The notes under the pieces were generated by a model. The model was given only the letters and a program-made list of their open reading frames with translations, was not told where the DNA came from and made no database searches. 60,000 nucleotides of DNA from Tubiluchus corallicola (Eukaryota > Priapulida > Priapulimorpha > Priapulimorphida > Tubiluchidae): positions 374,001-434,000 of the forward strand of contig JAQGDQ010000001.1 of NCBI GenBank assembly GCA_030141605.1. The letters are read 5' to 3'. Positions 26,101 to 39,900 of this stretch are shown here, piece after piece; within the stretch, counting starts at the first letter, position 1; the number at the start of each line of letters is the position of its first letter. The position numbers were made by a program, and so were the translations under genes.

Positions 26101-29100
26101 CCTAGTAAATAAGATCTGTAAAAGGTAGAAACATATTTCCATACCACACAGTCAAAAATGTTGAAAGACGATTGGAAATAAATGCGAACTCCAAGACCGT
26201 ACATCTTTACAGCCATTTCGAGTAAAAATAAGCCCAAAAATACAAACTCGGCATAATCTGAAAAATAACATGAAACCTTATCTCAAAATTAAAGTTTCAT
26301 AAAATTTTATTACATTTAGTGAAATTACCAAGAAAATAAATATTTTTTTGGCAAATCATATTAATTGTATTATGCAACAAGAGATATATGTGTGCTTGCA
26401 AACCAAAACCATTCATAAGTCAGCATAGTTAAAACTATGTTAAGATGCTTCAAAGTAGAATGCTTCAAGTTATCAAGAAAATGTCTGAAATGTAATAAAA
26501 ATCTAATTTTATAACCATGTACCCACTTTTCTGGTTAGAAAATAGTACTACAATGGTGAAAAACTTGTATATTCAAACTCTGATAGTAGGTGGAAGCAGT
26601 CATTTTGCTTCGAGTTTTTTCTGTTGTCAAGCCCGGTTCTTCGTCTAGAAGAGAGATCTACTGGATTTAAACGTAACATCAATGTGTTTTTGCAAAGTCC
26701 GTAGCAAGCAACATTTGTGTGATTGATTACTGTTTGTAGAAATGCGAAAAAACCAAATTCTAACTTTAACAGCGATTTCCTCAAGTTTATGTATTTCAGT
26801 GCGCAGCCTGCACCTCAGCTTATTATCTCATCTCAGAAATAACATACAGCAATGAGCTTGGCATCAAAATGATTCTCAGGAAATGGAGATTGAGAATATG
26901 TAAATAGCTAGAAGAGATTAATTGCCGACTTATGGACGAGTTTGCTATGGAGGCACACATATATCAATATCTGCATTAAGAAATTATCTACCAATTATAC
27001 ATACCTAAAAAAACATCCAGCCATTTAGGTTGATTATAATGTTCTACTGCTACACATATTGTATTGAGGAAAACTAAAACAATAACTGCCCAATAAAATG
27101 GTTGACTCTTAACGGCGCGACGGACAGCAAATCTTGCTTGCTTTTCAAATCGTTTGAAGTTCTTGAATTTTGTCTTTCTTGGTTTGTTGTTTGTGCCTGA
27201 GGCAGAATAATGGTTTCCTATTGAAAAAGAAGAAATAATTTGAAAACCATGCAGAAAGAATTCAGTACAAAAACAAACAAATTTGGTTTACTATTTGGTG
27301 TTATAGATAAGACTCAAAAAACAAATGTTACATTAGAACAGCTGGGCTTTCAGAAAACATTGACCCCTGGTCAATAAGTATGTCACAGAAATATCACACA
27401 TGGTGCAAGCATAATAAATTAAGAAAATGTACTGACAGTGTAACAGCAAACCACTTTAAAGTGTATATCTCATTGCTTGAGGATCCTATAAATGAAGCTA
27501 AATGGCTAGATTGGACTAAAGACTATAAATTCAAATCTGCCTCGCTTCTACTAAATTCTTTAGTACTTCGTATGACGTTAAGAATAACCTCTTAAAAAAT
27601 CATTCATGACATAATAAAAAGAATATAATCTACCAAATCCTTAATCATATGTAGAAAATAATATTAGGTGAAATTCGAATAACAAGTTTGTTGTGGGTTC
27701 CCTGAATACACGTAATATTACTACTGCTACTATTGCTGTTAACTTACCAATCGGCAGATCCGTTAAAGCGTCATCAAGTTCTTCGTCTTCATCTTCATCT
27801 TCTGCAGCTTTGCTGTTAACAGCCTTGATTTTCTTTGAAGCTGCCCTTCTTCTTGCTAATAATTGTTTAAACAATACAGCAATTAGTGTCATATCTATAT
27901 CGGTGTGTGGCAAAAATGGCACGGTAAAAAAAGGCACAGGAAAAAATGGCATAAATGAAAAAAATAGGAAAAATGCCACATATTAATGATACGTATTAAT
28001 AAGGAAAGGTTATAGACAGCATTACACAATTTTATAAGCAAGAATTTCTTGAAATGGAACTCAAGTGGAACTAACTCGTAGTACGTTGTTTGTCCTGGTG
28101 GAGATAACAAAAAAGAAGTACTGAGCAACTCTCTGAGACCTTCACGAAGTGTTTAACGAATGTTTTTTTTGTACGTGGTGTTTGGTTAAGTTTTGTGAAG
28201 AAAGAACCGGCAAAAAGATTCCCATTTTGGCACTCAGTACCCGCCTTCTCCACAAAGTTTCTTGGACATTTATTAGGTAGTTATTGCATAATAGGCTTAC
28301 TGCCATAATAGACAAAAACAGCTAAAAATAACTAGAATATTTATACCCCAGGGTAATTCTAACCCTGTCATTTTTACCTGTGCCATTTTTGCCTACATTC
28401 CCCTTGATCTTATTTGAAAATGATCATCTAACATCAACAAAATTTTGCAGAAAAATAAATGATAGCGCATTAATAATTGTGCCATAATCTGAAAATTCGT
28501 GACATTGTACAATATTTATGTTGCGAATAATTTGTGATTCTGTGTTGTAAAATCAAACTCAATATCGTATATGAATGTTAGTTAATGGCAAATTTCATTT
28601 GTGTAAAGGTATGAGTTTTTTAACTACTAACAGACATTGTTTATTTATTTATTCACACAGCTAACCGAATGAATGTATTGTATTTAAAACAATTCGAAAT
28701 AAATCGTATATATAGTAAGTTAGAAAATCATAATTAAAAAGAAACATTTCAATTTTGTGGGAAAGAAGCTCTTCGAATCTGTGCAGAACTTGAAAGAAAA
28801 TAAAAAAGCTTCCGTACTAATAAAGAATTCATGTGTGAATCATATTACTAGCTAAACATGTACTAAAATTATATGTATCTCAGTTGCTTCCTTCTGTAAC
28901 ACATATCTTAAGATGCGCTAATGCATTAATATCTGTCAACAGTAAAAGATCAATTTTCGTCTACAAAAAAGAATTTTGATGCAAAATTACTAAGCGCTGC
29001 ACTTGATTTATAAATGAGAGACAATATTTAATTAATTTCCAGTTTTCTGAAAATGAATATAATTTACCGGCTGTTTGCAAGTAAAATAAGTATAATACGT

Positions 29101-30699
29101 TTTATTGCCGGTAACAGTAAATAATGGGAAAAATCAGCAATAAGTAAACTGTTAAATGTTAAAGTTTCTGTTTCATGTTAAAACAGGACTTTCTGTCAGT
29201 AAGCATATACGAACGAAAAGTACAAAAAGCTCTGAAAATTTAGCAGAACATGCATTACTTGCAACTAAAAATTGGCTTGTATCTATGAAATAATAAAACG
29301 GTAGGACGGTAGACTGTTTATGTTATAAATTTCCAGTAACACGGGCACAAATGTAAAACCTGCCACAAAAGATCACAGAAACTATTAAATAAAATTGTAC
29401 AATACATAATTAGCACAGTGATTAGTGTCTTAAAGTTTCTAAACGTCAAATTACATAGTTAAAGTTCTACAAATCTGTAAAACATATCATTTCTACAAAA
29501 TGTCTTACAGAAAAAACGCCAGAGAAATATTAGTAAATTGCTATCAGGCTTAAAAGAAATAAATTTATAATAACTGTTTTTCGTTATCTGTTAAAGCAAT
29601 GGCGGCTTTAACCTTGAAAACTTTGTATAAAGGACAGAAACTATACTCAAAACTGCAAAGGAGTAATTATGTTGCAAGGTCCCATAAAACTTCAAAAATG
29701 CCCTTCAAACAACCTATCAGATTGGTGTATTAAATCCGCTCATCCCATGTCACATGAGAAGCACTGATAACACTGTAGTATCAAAGTGAAGTTTGGTTAA
29801 CAGCAGTGAAACGTATTATATTTTCGCCTACTCTGCTCAATAAGTCTTTCCAGATTTTCTTGATCAATGGTCACTTGTTAATTAAGTGTGGATAGGAAAG
29901 CTGTCCAGTTAAACCTGACGCAGTCTGGCAGTTAATTACCAAAGCTAGATTTAGAATGTACTGGAAAGCCAAATTAATTGAACTGAGGCTTTTTATCACA
30001 TTTAAGCAGAAGCAGTTGTATTGTTTAAGCTCAAAAAGTGACATTGGCACACTGAAATTACTAACAACAATGTAATTTGTATTTTTATCAACGCTAATGA
30101 AAAACATACTGTGCGACATTGACAATAATGTGCAGAAAGTTCAACAAAATAATTTACGTTTATGGCACTCAAAGGCAATGCTGTTTTTATTGAAAATTTA
30201 TAAGTGACACTACACACATACTGCATACATATGTAATAAAAAATAGGCAATTAAATTACTCTCCCGTTAAAAAATAATGAAAATATTTCGGAAATGAAAC
30301 TAATATCCCTGTATTGAAAAGACACTGTGTTATCAGTCAAACTAATATACGACGGAACAAAATGGTAGTGCATTTGAAACATTAGTACATTGGTGCAGCT
30401 TATATAGGCATGACATTTATCTTCTACCAATGTGTGCTTTCAGCATGGCAGAATATTATAGTAAACAACAAGATTATTAACAAGAGTACAAATTAAATAC
30501 ACAAAGCATGCAAAAACTATAAAATCTAACTGAAAATATTAATTCAGTATTTAAAGTCTATAATAAGTAAAGTTACAATGTGCAATTGCACTGAGAAAAT
30601 AAACTGGGTCAATCTGCATTAGCTGAACAAAGAGAATTTCATACTGAACTGCAACCCATATATTGGGGGATGAAAAACGACATTGAGATAGGAAATAAG

Positions 30700-30738
<39 letters not shown>

Positions 30739-30756
30739 AGAGAGAGAGAGAGAGGG

Positions 30757-30805
<49 letters not shown>

Positions 30806-30853
30806 CAAAGCGTGAAAAAGAGGAAGAAAGACAGAGAGAGAGAGAAAGAGGGG

Positions 30854-30900
<47 letters not shown>

Positions 30901-33900
30901 AAAGAGAAAGAGAAAGTGAGCAAAATAATAGAAAGCATGCTTAAGAAATGACAAAAATTTATCTGTTTATGACATTAATGTTTTGTCAAGCACTATCAGG
31001 TCTAGTCCACTGTGTTGCACATAATTACGACTCACAAGACAATTAATTTTAATGAAAAAAATTTGAGTTCAATATGCTATTAGCTGGAAGAGATCTATCA
31101 GTAAGTGTATGTATGAGTTAAGGACTTAAGTTCATCCTTTAATACACAAGGAAAAATTTTAGTTGACGGTTGAACACAATTACTCTTATTTTCTTCAGTC
31201 TCTCCATATCTTCTTTGCAATATTGATTTTGTTACTCCAGTAATATCTATTTTTCTATACTCATTCTACTTATATAAAAACATTAGCTGTTAAAACTTCC
31301 TCTTGTTACAATACCTTATATAACTTGCAACATCATCACTGCGAATATAAAATACCACAAAACACTTTCCCTGTCTTTTAAGAAAGATCATTTAATTATT
31401 TAGAGTATTCATTAGTAGTGATTGCATTCATTAATAATAATAATAATAATACAAACATGCAGAAACTGAAGCTACATTCAGTGACATAATCGCTCTGTAC
31501 AAATACAGTAGGCGCCGCTTAATACTCAACTAGGAACTGTTTTGACCAAATTAACCCACTGAATCTATTACCTGACAGGTGTAATGTTACTTGTATAGAA
31601 GTATTGATCGTCAGCTTAGGATGTGTTGCAAAGGTTTTAGTGAATTTTAGAAATGAAGTAATGCCTAAATTCTTATACAGTTATTTAAAAATATGAAATT
31701 ATAAAGTGAATTAATAAAAAAAGAAATTAAAACATGCACGTCTGTTTATTTATCAAAAGTTCTGAATCGTGTGTTCAGTGACATTACTCCAGGACATAGC
31801 CAATAAATGCAGTGCGTTAAGAAGACTGTTTTTTAGCTAGGTCATTTGCAGTTAATTGATAACTGCATCGTCAGAATCCATTGCTTCTAAAACTCTCATC
31901 TGCATTTCTTTTCTATAATAGTAAGATTTTACTGCTTGAATAATGCATTGATCACACAGCTGACTGAGTGATGTGGTGATTGCTTGTAAATTTTTTTTTA
32001 ATGCATTTTACTAATGTGTTGACTACATGGGCAGTGCAGTTGTCTACCAGTAAAATGTTTCGCTTTAAGTTCGAGTCTCATTTTACTAACCACTCATTAA
32101 ACGACCAACAGCTGTCATCCAAGCATTCGAGTTTGCATAGTAATCTACTGGCAACTTTGCAACACCTTATTGTACTGTATCCCTGGCATAACAGCAACAG
32201 CTAACTGATTAAATGTTCTATGAATGGCAGCGTGAGTTTCAAAAGCAAACCACTAGGTATGTGATTAAATGTCTAGCTTCCAGAAAATGAATGATGTGGA
32301 ATTATTTGAGTCTATTATCAGCACTTTTTATACACATTTGAAAAGAAGTGGCCTGTACTAGGTTTTTTGAGTCAATTAGGCAATTGATTCTATCAACTGT
32401 GAGTCTAATAAATGGTACCTACTGTAATATTAAAAAGTAAATATTAGAATTTGTGAAATTATACCTGACTAGCAATTTGCCAAAAGCCTACTAACTAGAG
32501 TGTACAGACAAAAACGTTAATTCTAAACTAAGAACAACTAATAAAATACTAAGTGGTTAAGCGGAAATGTTGCACAATTGGCTGCACTATAAACTTCGAA
32601 TAATTGTACCTCTATCTACCAAAGCATCAGACTTAAACATATTAGGTAGGCCTATGAAGGAAATTCCAATGAGTTCTTTTTAGCAGACGTGCATTACTAA
32701 AGTAAAAACAAAACTTTAGACTAGATTGAGGAAGAACTAGACCTGATGAGCTGAGAAGCATTTATAACTTTGCTTCACATGTACAAAAGCAGCCTAATAC
32801 ATCACTACTACAAAAAAACAAGGAAAGGCACTTACCAAATTTAAGTTTGCTCTTAAAGTCTTTACGTACAGCTGGAAAACATGGAAGGGGAAATCACGCA
32901 GTGTTCAAACAAATGCACACATGCATGCAAGATGGATATAATACATTCAAGTGTGCAAGCTTTGTCACAATCTTTATAGTGCTAAAATGTGTGCTATGAC
33001 AACTTGGTATATGGTTTTAAGTAGTGAGGGCCTTGACTTTTAACACAAATTAAAAGTGTAATTACATTTTCTTTTATGTAAATAGCAAAAATTTTCCAAT
33101 TCAAAGTAGCAACCTATTCTATGAAACAAACTATGAAACAATTCTAAATTCCTAAAAACACAAAATTTACAACTATAAAAATTCTATTCTTTTAAAACTC
33201 TGGTATAACTTATCCGAAATTAGCCACAAAATATCATTCCACTAAAATATCACTTTTAGGAGTAAAATATGCTGCATAGTACATAATACATGCAGAAAAG
33301 GCAAAAAATAAAATTCAAAAGTACTTACAATCTATAATTAGCAAAACAATTATTAACCTTTACATTTTAATGTGCAAACATGGGAAACATTACAAGAATC
33401 CAGAAATAAAATAGATGAAATTGTTTTTGCTGTTTTAAACTTACGCAAGGGCATAACTCGGTTTTATAAAAGGATAAGCACAATATGTAAAGAACATTGA
33501 AAACTGCAGACTTGAAACATGAAAAAGGGTTCAAAACTGTTTAAAGCCAGTAAAATAATTGGAGTATAAAAGCAAAACAAACACAGTTCATAATGCAGCT
33601 CAAAGCAGGTGTTATAATGCTAATAATTTTTTTCAAATAATTTTGTAATCTATCCTGTTTACAACAATGCACATAAAAGACATTAATTCTTGAATAAGAC
33701 TCTTTGTGCTTATTTTTCTTCATCAAAGAAGTAACAGCCTAACAAATACCAATAAAACATTGCACAAATGTGTTAAATGGTAACTAACGCTTTTTTTGTG
33801 TCAAAAAATGCAAAGTTAACCCCCCAGTTCACACAAATTCACCCAAAACTTGTAAAATTTTAAAGTGAAATGGACACTGAATGATAGTTTAACAATAAGA

Positions 33901-36900
33901 AAAAACTCGAGAACCAAATTGAACTGAAACGGTTTTTCCCTATCAGCCAAGCTACTGCATGATTTATACACAGCAAACGGCTAAAGGGTTGGACAAATTT
34001 CACCTATGAAACTTAATTCTATCTTGAATCATGGTCTCCCGACATTGGAATGGACCGGTCTGTTAAACTGAAACAAATAGTCTTTGCTGTCCAAAATATT
34101 GTAACCATGTCAGCCTATTATATGTGCTTACTTCTACATCTGTTGTTTAGCCTTAAAAATCTGACGTGGAAAAAATATCTGAAGAATTGAATTCTTCTCA
34201 AGCACAACTCTCTAACTATGCTACTTCAAGAAGACAATGCGGATTTTTCTTTCATTAAATTCTAAATTGATCTAATTTTAAACTTATATATAAATATAAT
34301 ACGTACCTTCAATAATCTGCATCTTTTCTTCATCTGTCGTTCTTTCTTCTGCAAGAATAACTTCCTCTGTATGAAAACAAAACTCACATCAGGATGCAGG
34401 ATACATGCAACCATGCAAAAAACAATTGCATTAACCTCAAAATGCCTCTACACTATAAAGAAAAATCAACTTTATCGAAATCAACTTGCTATATTAATAA
34501 TAATTTACCACATGCAGTGGAAACAAGCTTTTTTCATTTGTCCAAACGCATAAGGCTAGATGCTTCTAAATAAAATGAAAATGTTCCTAAGTTTTAGTCA
34601 TTGCCATAAAATATTGTAAAAACCACTATTTTGTTTTCAAAGCATAACAAATTTCTTTAAAATTATCTAAATTCGAGTAATCTAATATTCACTACCTTGT
34701 TACTATAGTATAGTATAAAAAATAACGCAAATAAAAAATCCAAATTAATTGGTTGTTCTACAGAAATTTTCGCAACACAGTACATCTATAGTACCATAAG
34801 TTAAAAAACTTATAAGGTTTTTCATATGCAGAAACTTTAAAAGCAAGCAGTAACCTAATCTTAAGTGAAAATGCACAGAATAATATAATCAGTTAAATGC
34901 CAAAAAACTAATGCAAGACATACTGTACATTCAAGCTTGAAGAATGAGACAGCACCTAATAAATTAAGACATATTTTACATTTAAGCTAGAAGAATGAAA
35001 TAGCAATTAATAAGATATACTAATTGTCAATGTTTCAACTTTTGCTTACTGATATAAGTGAAAACATTTGCAATACTACAACAAGTCAGCTAAGCAAAGT
35101 TAATTCTTCCAAGCAAAACTAAATTAATTTTCATTTTTACTTTTTGTATACTGGTATCGTATTGCAAGGCAATTACATTGTGTAATATCACACAATTTGC
35201 AGAGAAAGAAGGAGACCTGCAGTGATGTTAAATGATGCAAATTTAGCAGTAAGAGAATGATATATAATTTCTCTTTTCCAGAAATATGATAAAACTCTTT
35301 TTTTTTGAACAACAGAGTTACAAAATGAATTTGATAAGCTTATAGATATCTTTTAAACGTCTCTCATAATTCCTGGGTGTAAACAGAAAGCAATGTCCGA
35401 TGAGCAATTGGTAGCGATGTGCAGCAAAAATGGGAAAATGTCAATACTCTTAGAGAAATGTCGATATGATAAAGATAAAATCAATTTTTTATATTGGAGA
35501 GAAAATTATCACTTCATGTTTTACCGATATGTATCATTAAATTGTGAACATCCCTTCGTTACCTGTGTTCTGCAATATGCAGTAAAAGATCTTGTTACTT
35601 ACCTGCCTTACAAATCCATTCAAGGTACCCGTTTAGTTCCCGTTCTATCTGCTGCTGCCGACGCAGTTTAAGAAACGCTCTCCGATTTTCAACTCGTTCT
35701 CTTTCTTTTGCAAATTCTCTGATATACAAAATGACATTGTTTAAGACTAAAAAATTTTTGAATCAAAAATATACTGTGTAATTTATTGACATAAATGTAT
35801 TTTTCTAGCATATGTTTATGAATGCAGTATGCAATGAAAATAATTTCCTTAGGTCATATCGTCATTATTACCATAACAATAGCAAAAAATAATATTGTCA
35901 TAAGAACTGCTGGATAAAATATTGTCATAGTCGCTGGGTATGTCACAAAGCCGTAATGTACTCCGGCACAGCTTGTCACTGCATATTCCACAAACAAGTT
36001 TATGTGGGGCAATACAGTAGATTTTTAATTCCAAAAAAGAATAAATAAATAGAATATTTGAAAACTCAAGACATAAAAAATGTTGTGTAGTTATTATCTG
36101 AAAAATATCTTGCAAAATTATTAGAACTTACCCACTAAGAACTCCCAAAACCAGATTCAGCATAAAAAAGGATCCAATGATAATGAGAACAACAAAATAT
36201 ATCCAATTAAAACTGCTTCCCAAAGCATCATTCATCTGAAAAGCACAATTGGAAACATATGGGTACATTTGCTTCTAAAATGTCTTTCTGTTAAGGCCAA
36301 CTGAAAATAAACAGAACAAGTTAAATCTCGATCTAAAAAAGTACAACTTTAAAAACATTTTTTAATTTACTGTGGCCAACAAAGATTGAAATACAAAACT
36401 TACAAAGTAAAGAACATCTGTCCAGCCTTCCATTGTTATACACTGAAATACTGTTAGCATAGCAAAGCCGATGTTATCGAAACTGGTAATTCCAAAATTA
36501 GGTCCTATCCACCCATCTCTGCATTCTGTGTTGTTTGTATCACATGAGCGAGCCCCAGAGTCGCCACCTGGTGAACAGGGACTAGGCACTTCTCCTTCTA
36601 TCACAATTTCACCTATACGAAAAAATTTGTTTTAGACTAATTTGAAACTATCCATGTTCCAGTTTAATTCTAGTATTGGTTGGTATCCAAAGTATTTTGA
36701 TGACTCTGATACCCATTTATAGGTTTCTTCAATTACAAAAAAGACATACATTTCATCAAATTATTATACACACTTTTTGCCAGTTTTTATTAATGTATTA
36801 TGATGTTGTAGATTTGTACAGGCTGTTTTAGACTTAAGTTGCCACAACTAGCAATCCTGCCGACAATAATCAAAATTTCTTGTAAGCAACTTATGGTGAC

Positions 36901-39900
36901 GACCCAGACTCTGGTTATACAACATCTTAGCTTCACCATGGCTTTAAAATAAAAAAAAACTATTAGTTATTGGTATAGTTTCTTAATTTAGACGTTGAAT
37001 TTTTCTAAACTAATTAACTAATTTTGATGTAAATATCTGATTTTGCTTTCTTTCTAGAATATCTATAATAATCATTATTACTTATTAAAATCAAGCCAAC
37101 AGAAAAGAAATATTCCGAGAAAGATAATTGTGGTAGGTCAGTGAGGAGCATACAACAAGTTCTAAAGAATTCACAAAAGGATTTTTAGAGTAATATTAAT
37201 AGGTCTGTGTTGTCAGGAAATATTGATCAGTTTGCTCTGTCGAAACAGGATTTCATATCACGAGTATGAGGTCCTGAATTTATGACCTGCATTTCTAATT
37301 TCTCAAACAAACAATGGCTACAGCAGCTGTCAGTATCCCAAACTGCCATTAAATGTACTTAATACAATAAAAGCTCTAAAAGACACTAGAGTTCAATTGA
37401 GTACCACATATGCTCAGAGTTACACGAATGCAATTAAATCTCATTATAAAATTTGTGATTAAGATATCAAAGTTACCGTCTATAGTACTGAAGCAGGTAA
37501 AATGGAATGCATCGTTGTAAAATTCCAATCCGATTATGGCAAATATAACAATAGCAAAAAGCACCAACAAGGCAATTTGCAGCAGAGGTGCCATTGCTCG
37601 TATGATGGACTTTAGCACCACCTGGAGGCCTAAAAAGGTAAGATAGGCACAAATTTACATTAAGAGTATAACCCTTTCACATAAATTCTTTATTTTAATT
37701 ATTGGTCGATATCGCGTACACAGAAAAAAGATGGCTGGCTACAGTTCTATGTGAAATAGTAGCCCACTAACTTTTATTGCCGCCAGGACAGTTTAAATGC
37801 AGATTTGATTAATTTCCAAAAAATGGGCATTATGGCAAAAAGGAGTTCCACAACTTGCATTTGCTGGATGAGCAAAACACTGAAAACAATTACTCAAGAT
37901 CCGAAATGTTATAAGTAGCTAAAATGAGAAACCTGGGGCTAGATCAATGTTCTCATTTTGTTCATACAATCGTTTGGACAAAGGATTGCAGAATTACATG
38001 GTATAGATCAAAGCTTCTTAACTTAAATTTCGTAAATGGCTTTGTGAAATTTCATATAAGAATGGTTATTAAATGCCACTTATTCATCTTCTTATACAGT
38101 TCGCAAGTTTCGGAGTGAGATCATTTTTGTGAATATACTTAAAGCAAAACAGGACAATTTTTCATATACTACCTCATTTTGAAGTAGGAAAAATGTACAA
38201 AATTTAACACGTGTAATAATCCATAAGCATTTCTGATAATTAAATAATAGGTTAAAAACTTAATTAGCAGCTGGCGAGCCCAGCTAGTGAAGACATCAGA
38301 AACGAACATACTTTTCAACAGAACGAACATGCCATGAGCGTGTTGCACATGTTTGCAAAAGCGAAAATTGAAGTACAGTGCTTTTGTACAATATTCAGTG
38401 CAATATACAAAGACTCTGCAAATTTTAAGATAAACATTGAAATTTTAAATTTACTGCTATGCGCACGCATGAGTTCTCGAACGTATGTATTATATCACAA
38501 ACAAACAGCTTTGAAATGAGAGATACAGCACCTGCTTTTTATGCAATGTGTTTCCAAAATGCAAGAGTTAGTGCCCATCTAACTAACGAATGGTAAAATT
38601 CGTGTAACACTGAAGAATTAGCCGCGGGAACACAAAATTACTTGTCGACACTCGATACATTATTACTAGTACTACAAAAATTAACACGTCTGAAAAAAGA
38701 ATATACGAATAGGAAGAAATATTTTAATAGTGTGCATAATTAAATTAATTACCTAGTTACTTATGAAATACATCCATATTGTATGTCTTGTATATATGTT
38801 AAAATTATTATGGGTGAATTGAAGAGAAAATTCAATATTACGACAGAGTTTTACTTGCAGGATCGTGAATTCAAGCCTTAACGCTGGAAAGACACTAGAT
38901 TGATAATACAATAATAGTTAAAATAATAAAGGAGAAACAAAATTATATTAAACAACCACAAGAGGCCTTTTGAATCTGAACTGTCACAAAATGCAGCATA
39001 CCCAGTTGTGCACCTGCCTTCGCTTGATATCCTTTGGGGGAGTTATCCCCTAGATCCTTTACTGAAAAGAATTTTATTTGCGCTTAGGGCCTAACAAGTT
39101 TGGCCCCGCATTTCTTACAACAGGCACGATTGCCATTCGCCAGCCTTTGAAAACTATAAGAAAGAAATTAAACCATGCAGGCAACATGTATTTGTGTAAC
39201 CCAAAATGCGAAGAAATTTAATAGTGAGCAATTCTGCATCGTGATGACATAATTAAATTTTATTAATTTGGCACATTATGTAATAAAGTCCTCCCGCCAC
39301 GATATCCCTAATACGCGCAATCTTGTTTTATAGCGTAGGATTACTTACTACAGAATGTGGTGTCTTACGCACGCCAAGCCCCAACAAACAATAAAATGTA
39401 CAACAAAAAGAATAAACTAAAAAATAATTGTGTGTGTAATTAACCAAACTCAATAAAATTATATGTAACAAACATTACAACAAAGTGAAACAAAAATAGT
39501 TGCATTAACATAATGACATAAACAATATTGTTCTTGAAAGAACTTAAACACTGGTAATGATCATTGACTATATATTGACAACTGAAATTGACCAGTGACC
39601 TTATCTATTATTAAATTTTCATCATTTTAATGTCAAGATTATCATTAGTGATGACAACAACCCACAATTAATTAAATTTTAATACTAAATTCTTTTTATA
39701 AGTGTCAAGATTAGTCTAGTAGCATCTTCAGAAAAGTAAAACCCTGCATGCGCTTTTTTGTAAAAGTGGGCAATATAGCCAATCTTATCAATTTGACTAT
39801 TCTGAGTACGGAAAACGCTTTGCCAGCTCGAAAAATTTGCGGAAAGGCGTTAAAAACGCAAAAAGCAAAATGACGCCAAATTTTTGCACATACAATGTAA

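Larger units (their letters stand above)
27856..32835 (-). other. Intron 10 (5.0 kb) with GA satellite, inverted-repeat element and tRNA-like piece
   Basis: The largest intron, separating two I-II linker exons. It contains the GA microsatellite (30.7-30.9 kb), a 485-bp element with 14-bp perfect terminal inverted repeats close to exon 11, a tRNA-like fragment (32.0 kb) and a TAA run (31,431-31,450). Open frames in the GA tract are repeat artefacts. Confidence 0.75.

Noticed and set aside
30551-30954. Ser/Leu and Glu/Arg-rich open frames on both strands
   Set aside because: Products of reading a GA/CT microsatellite.
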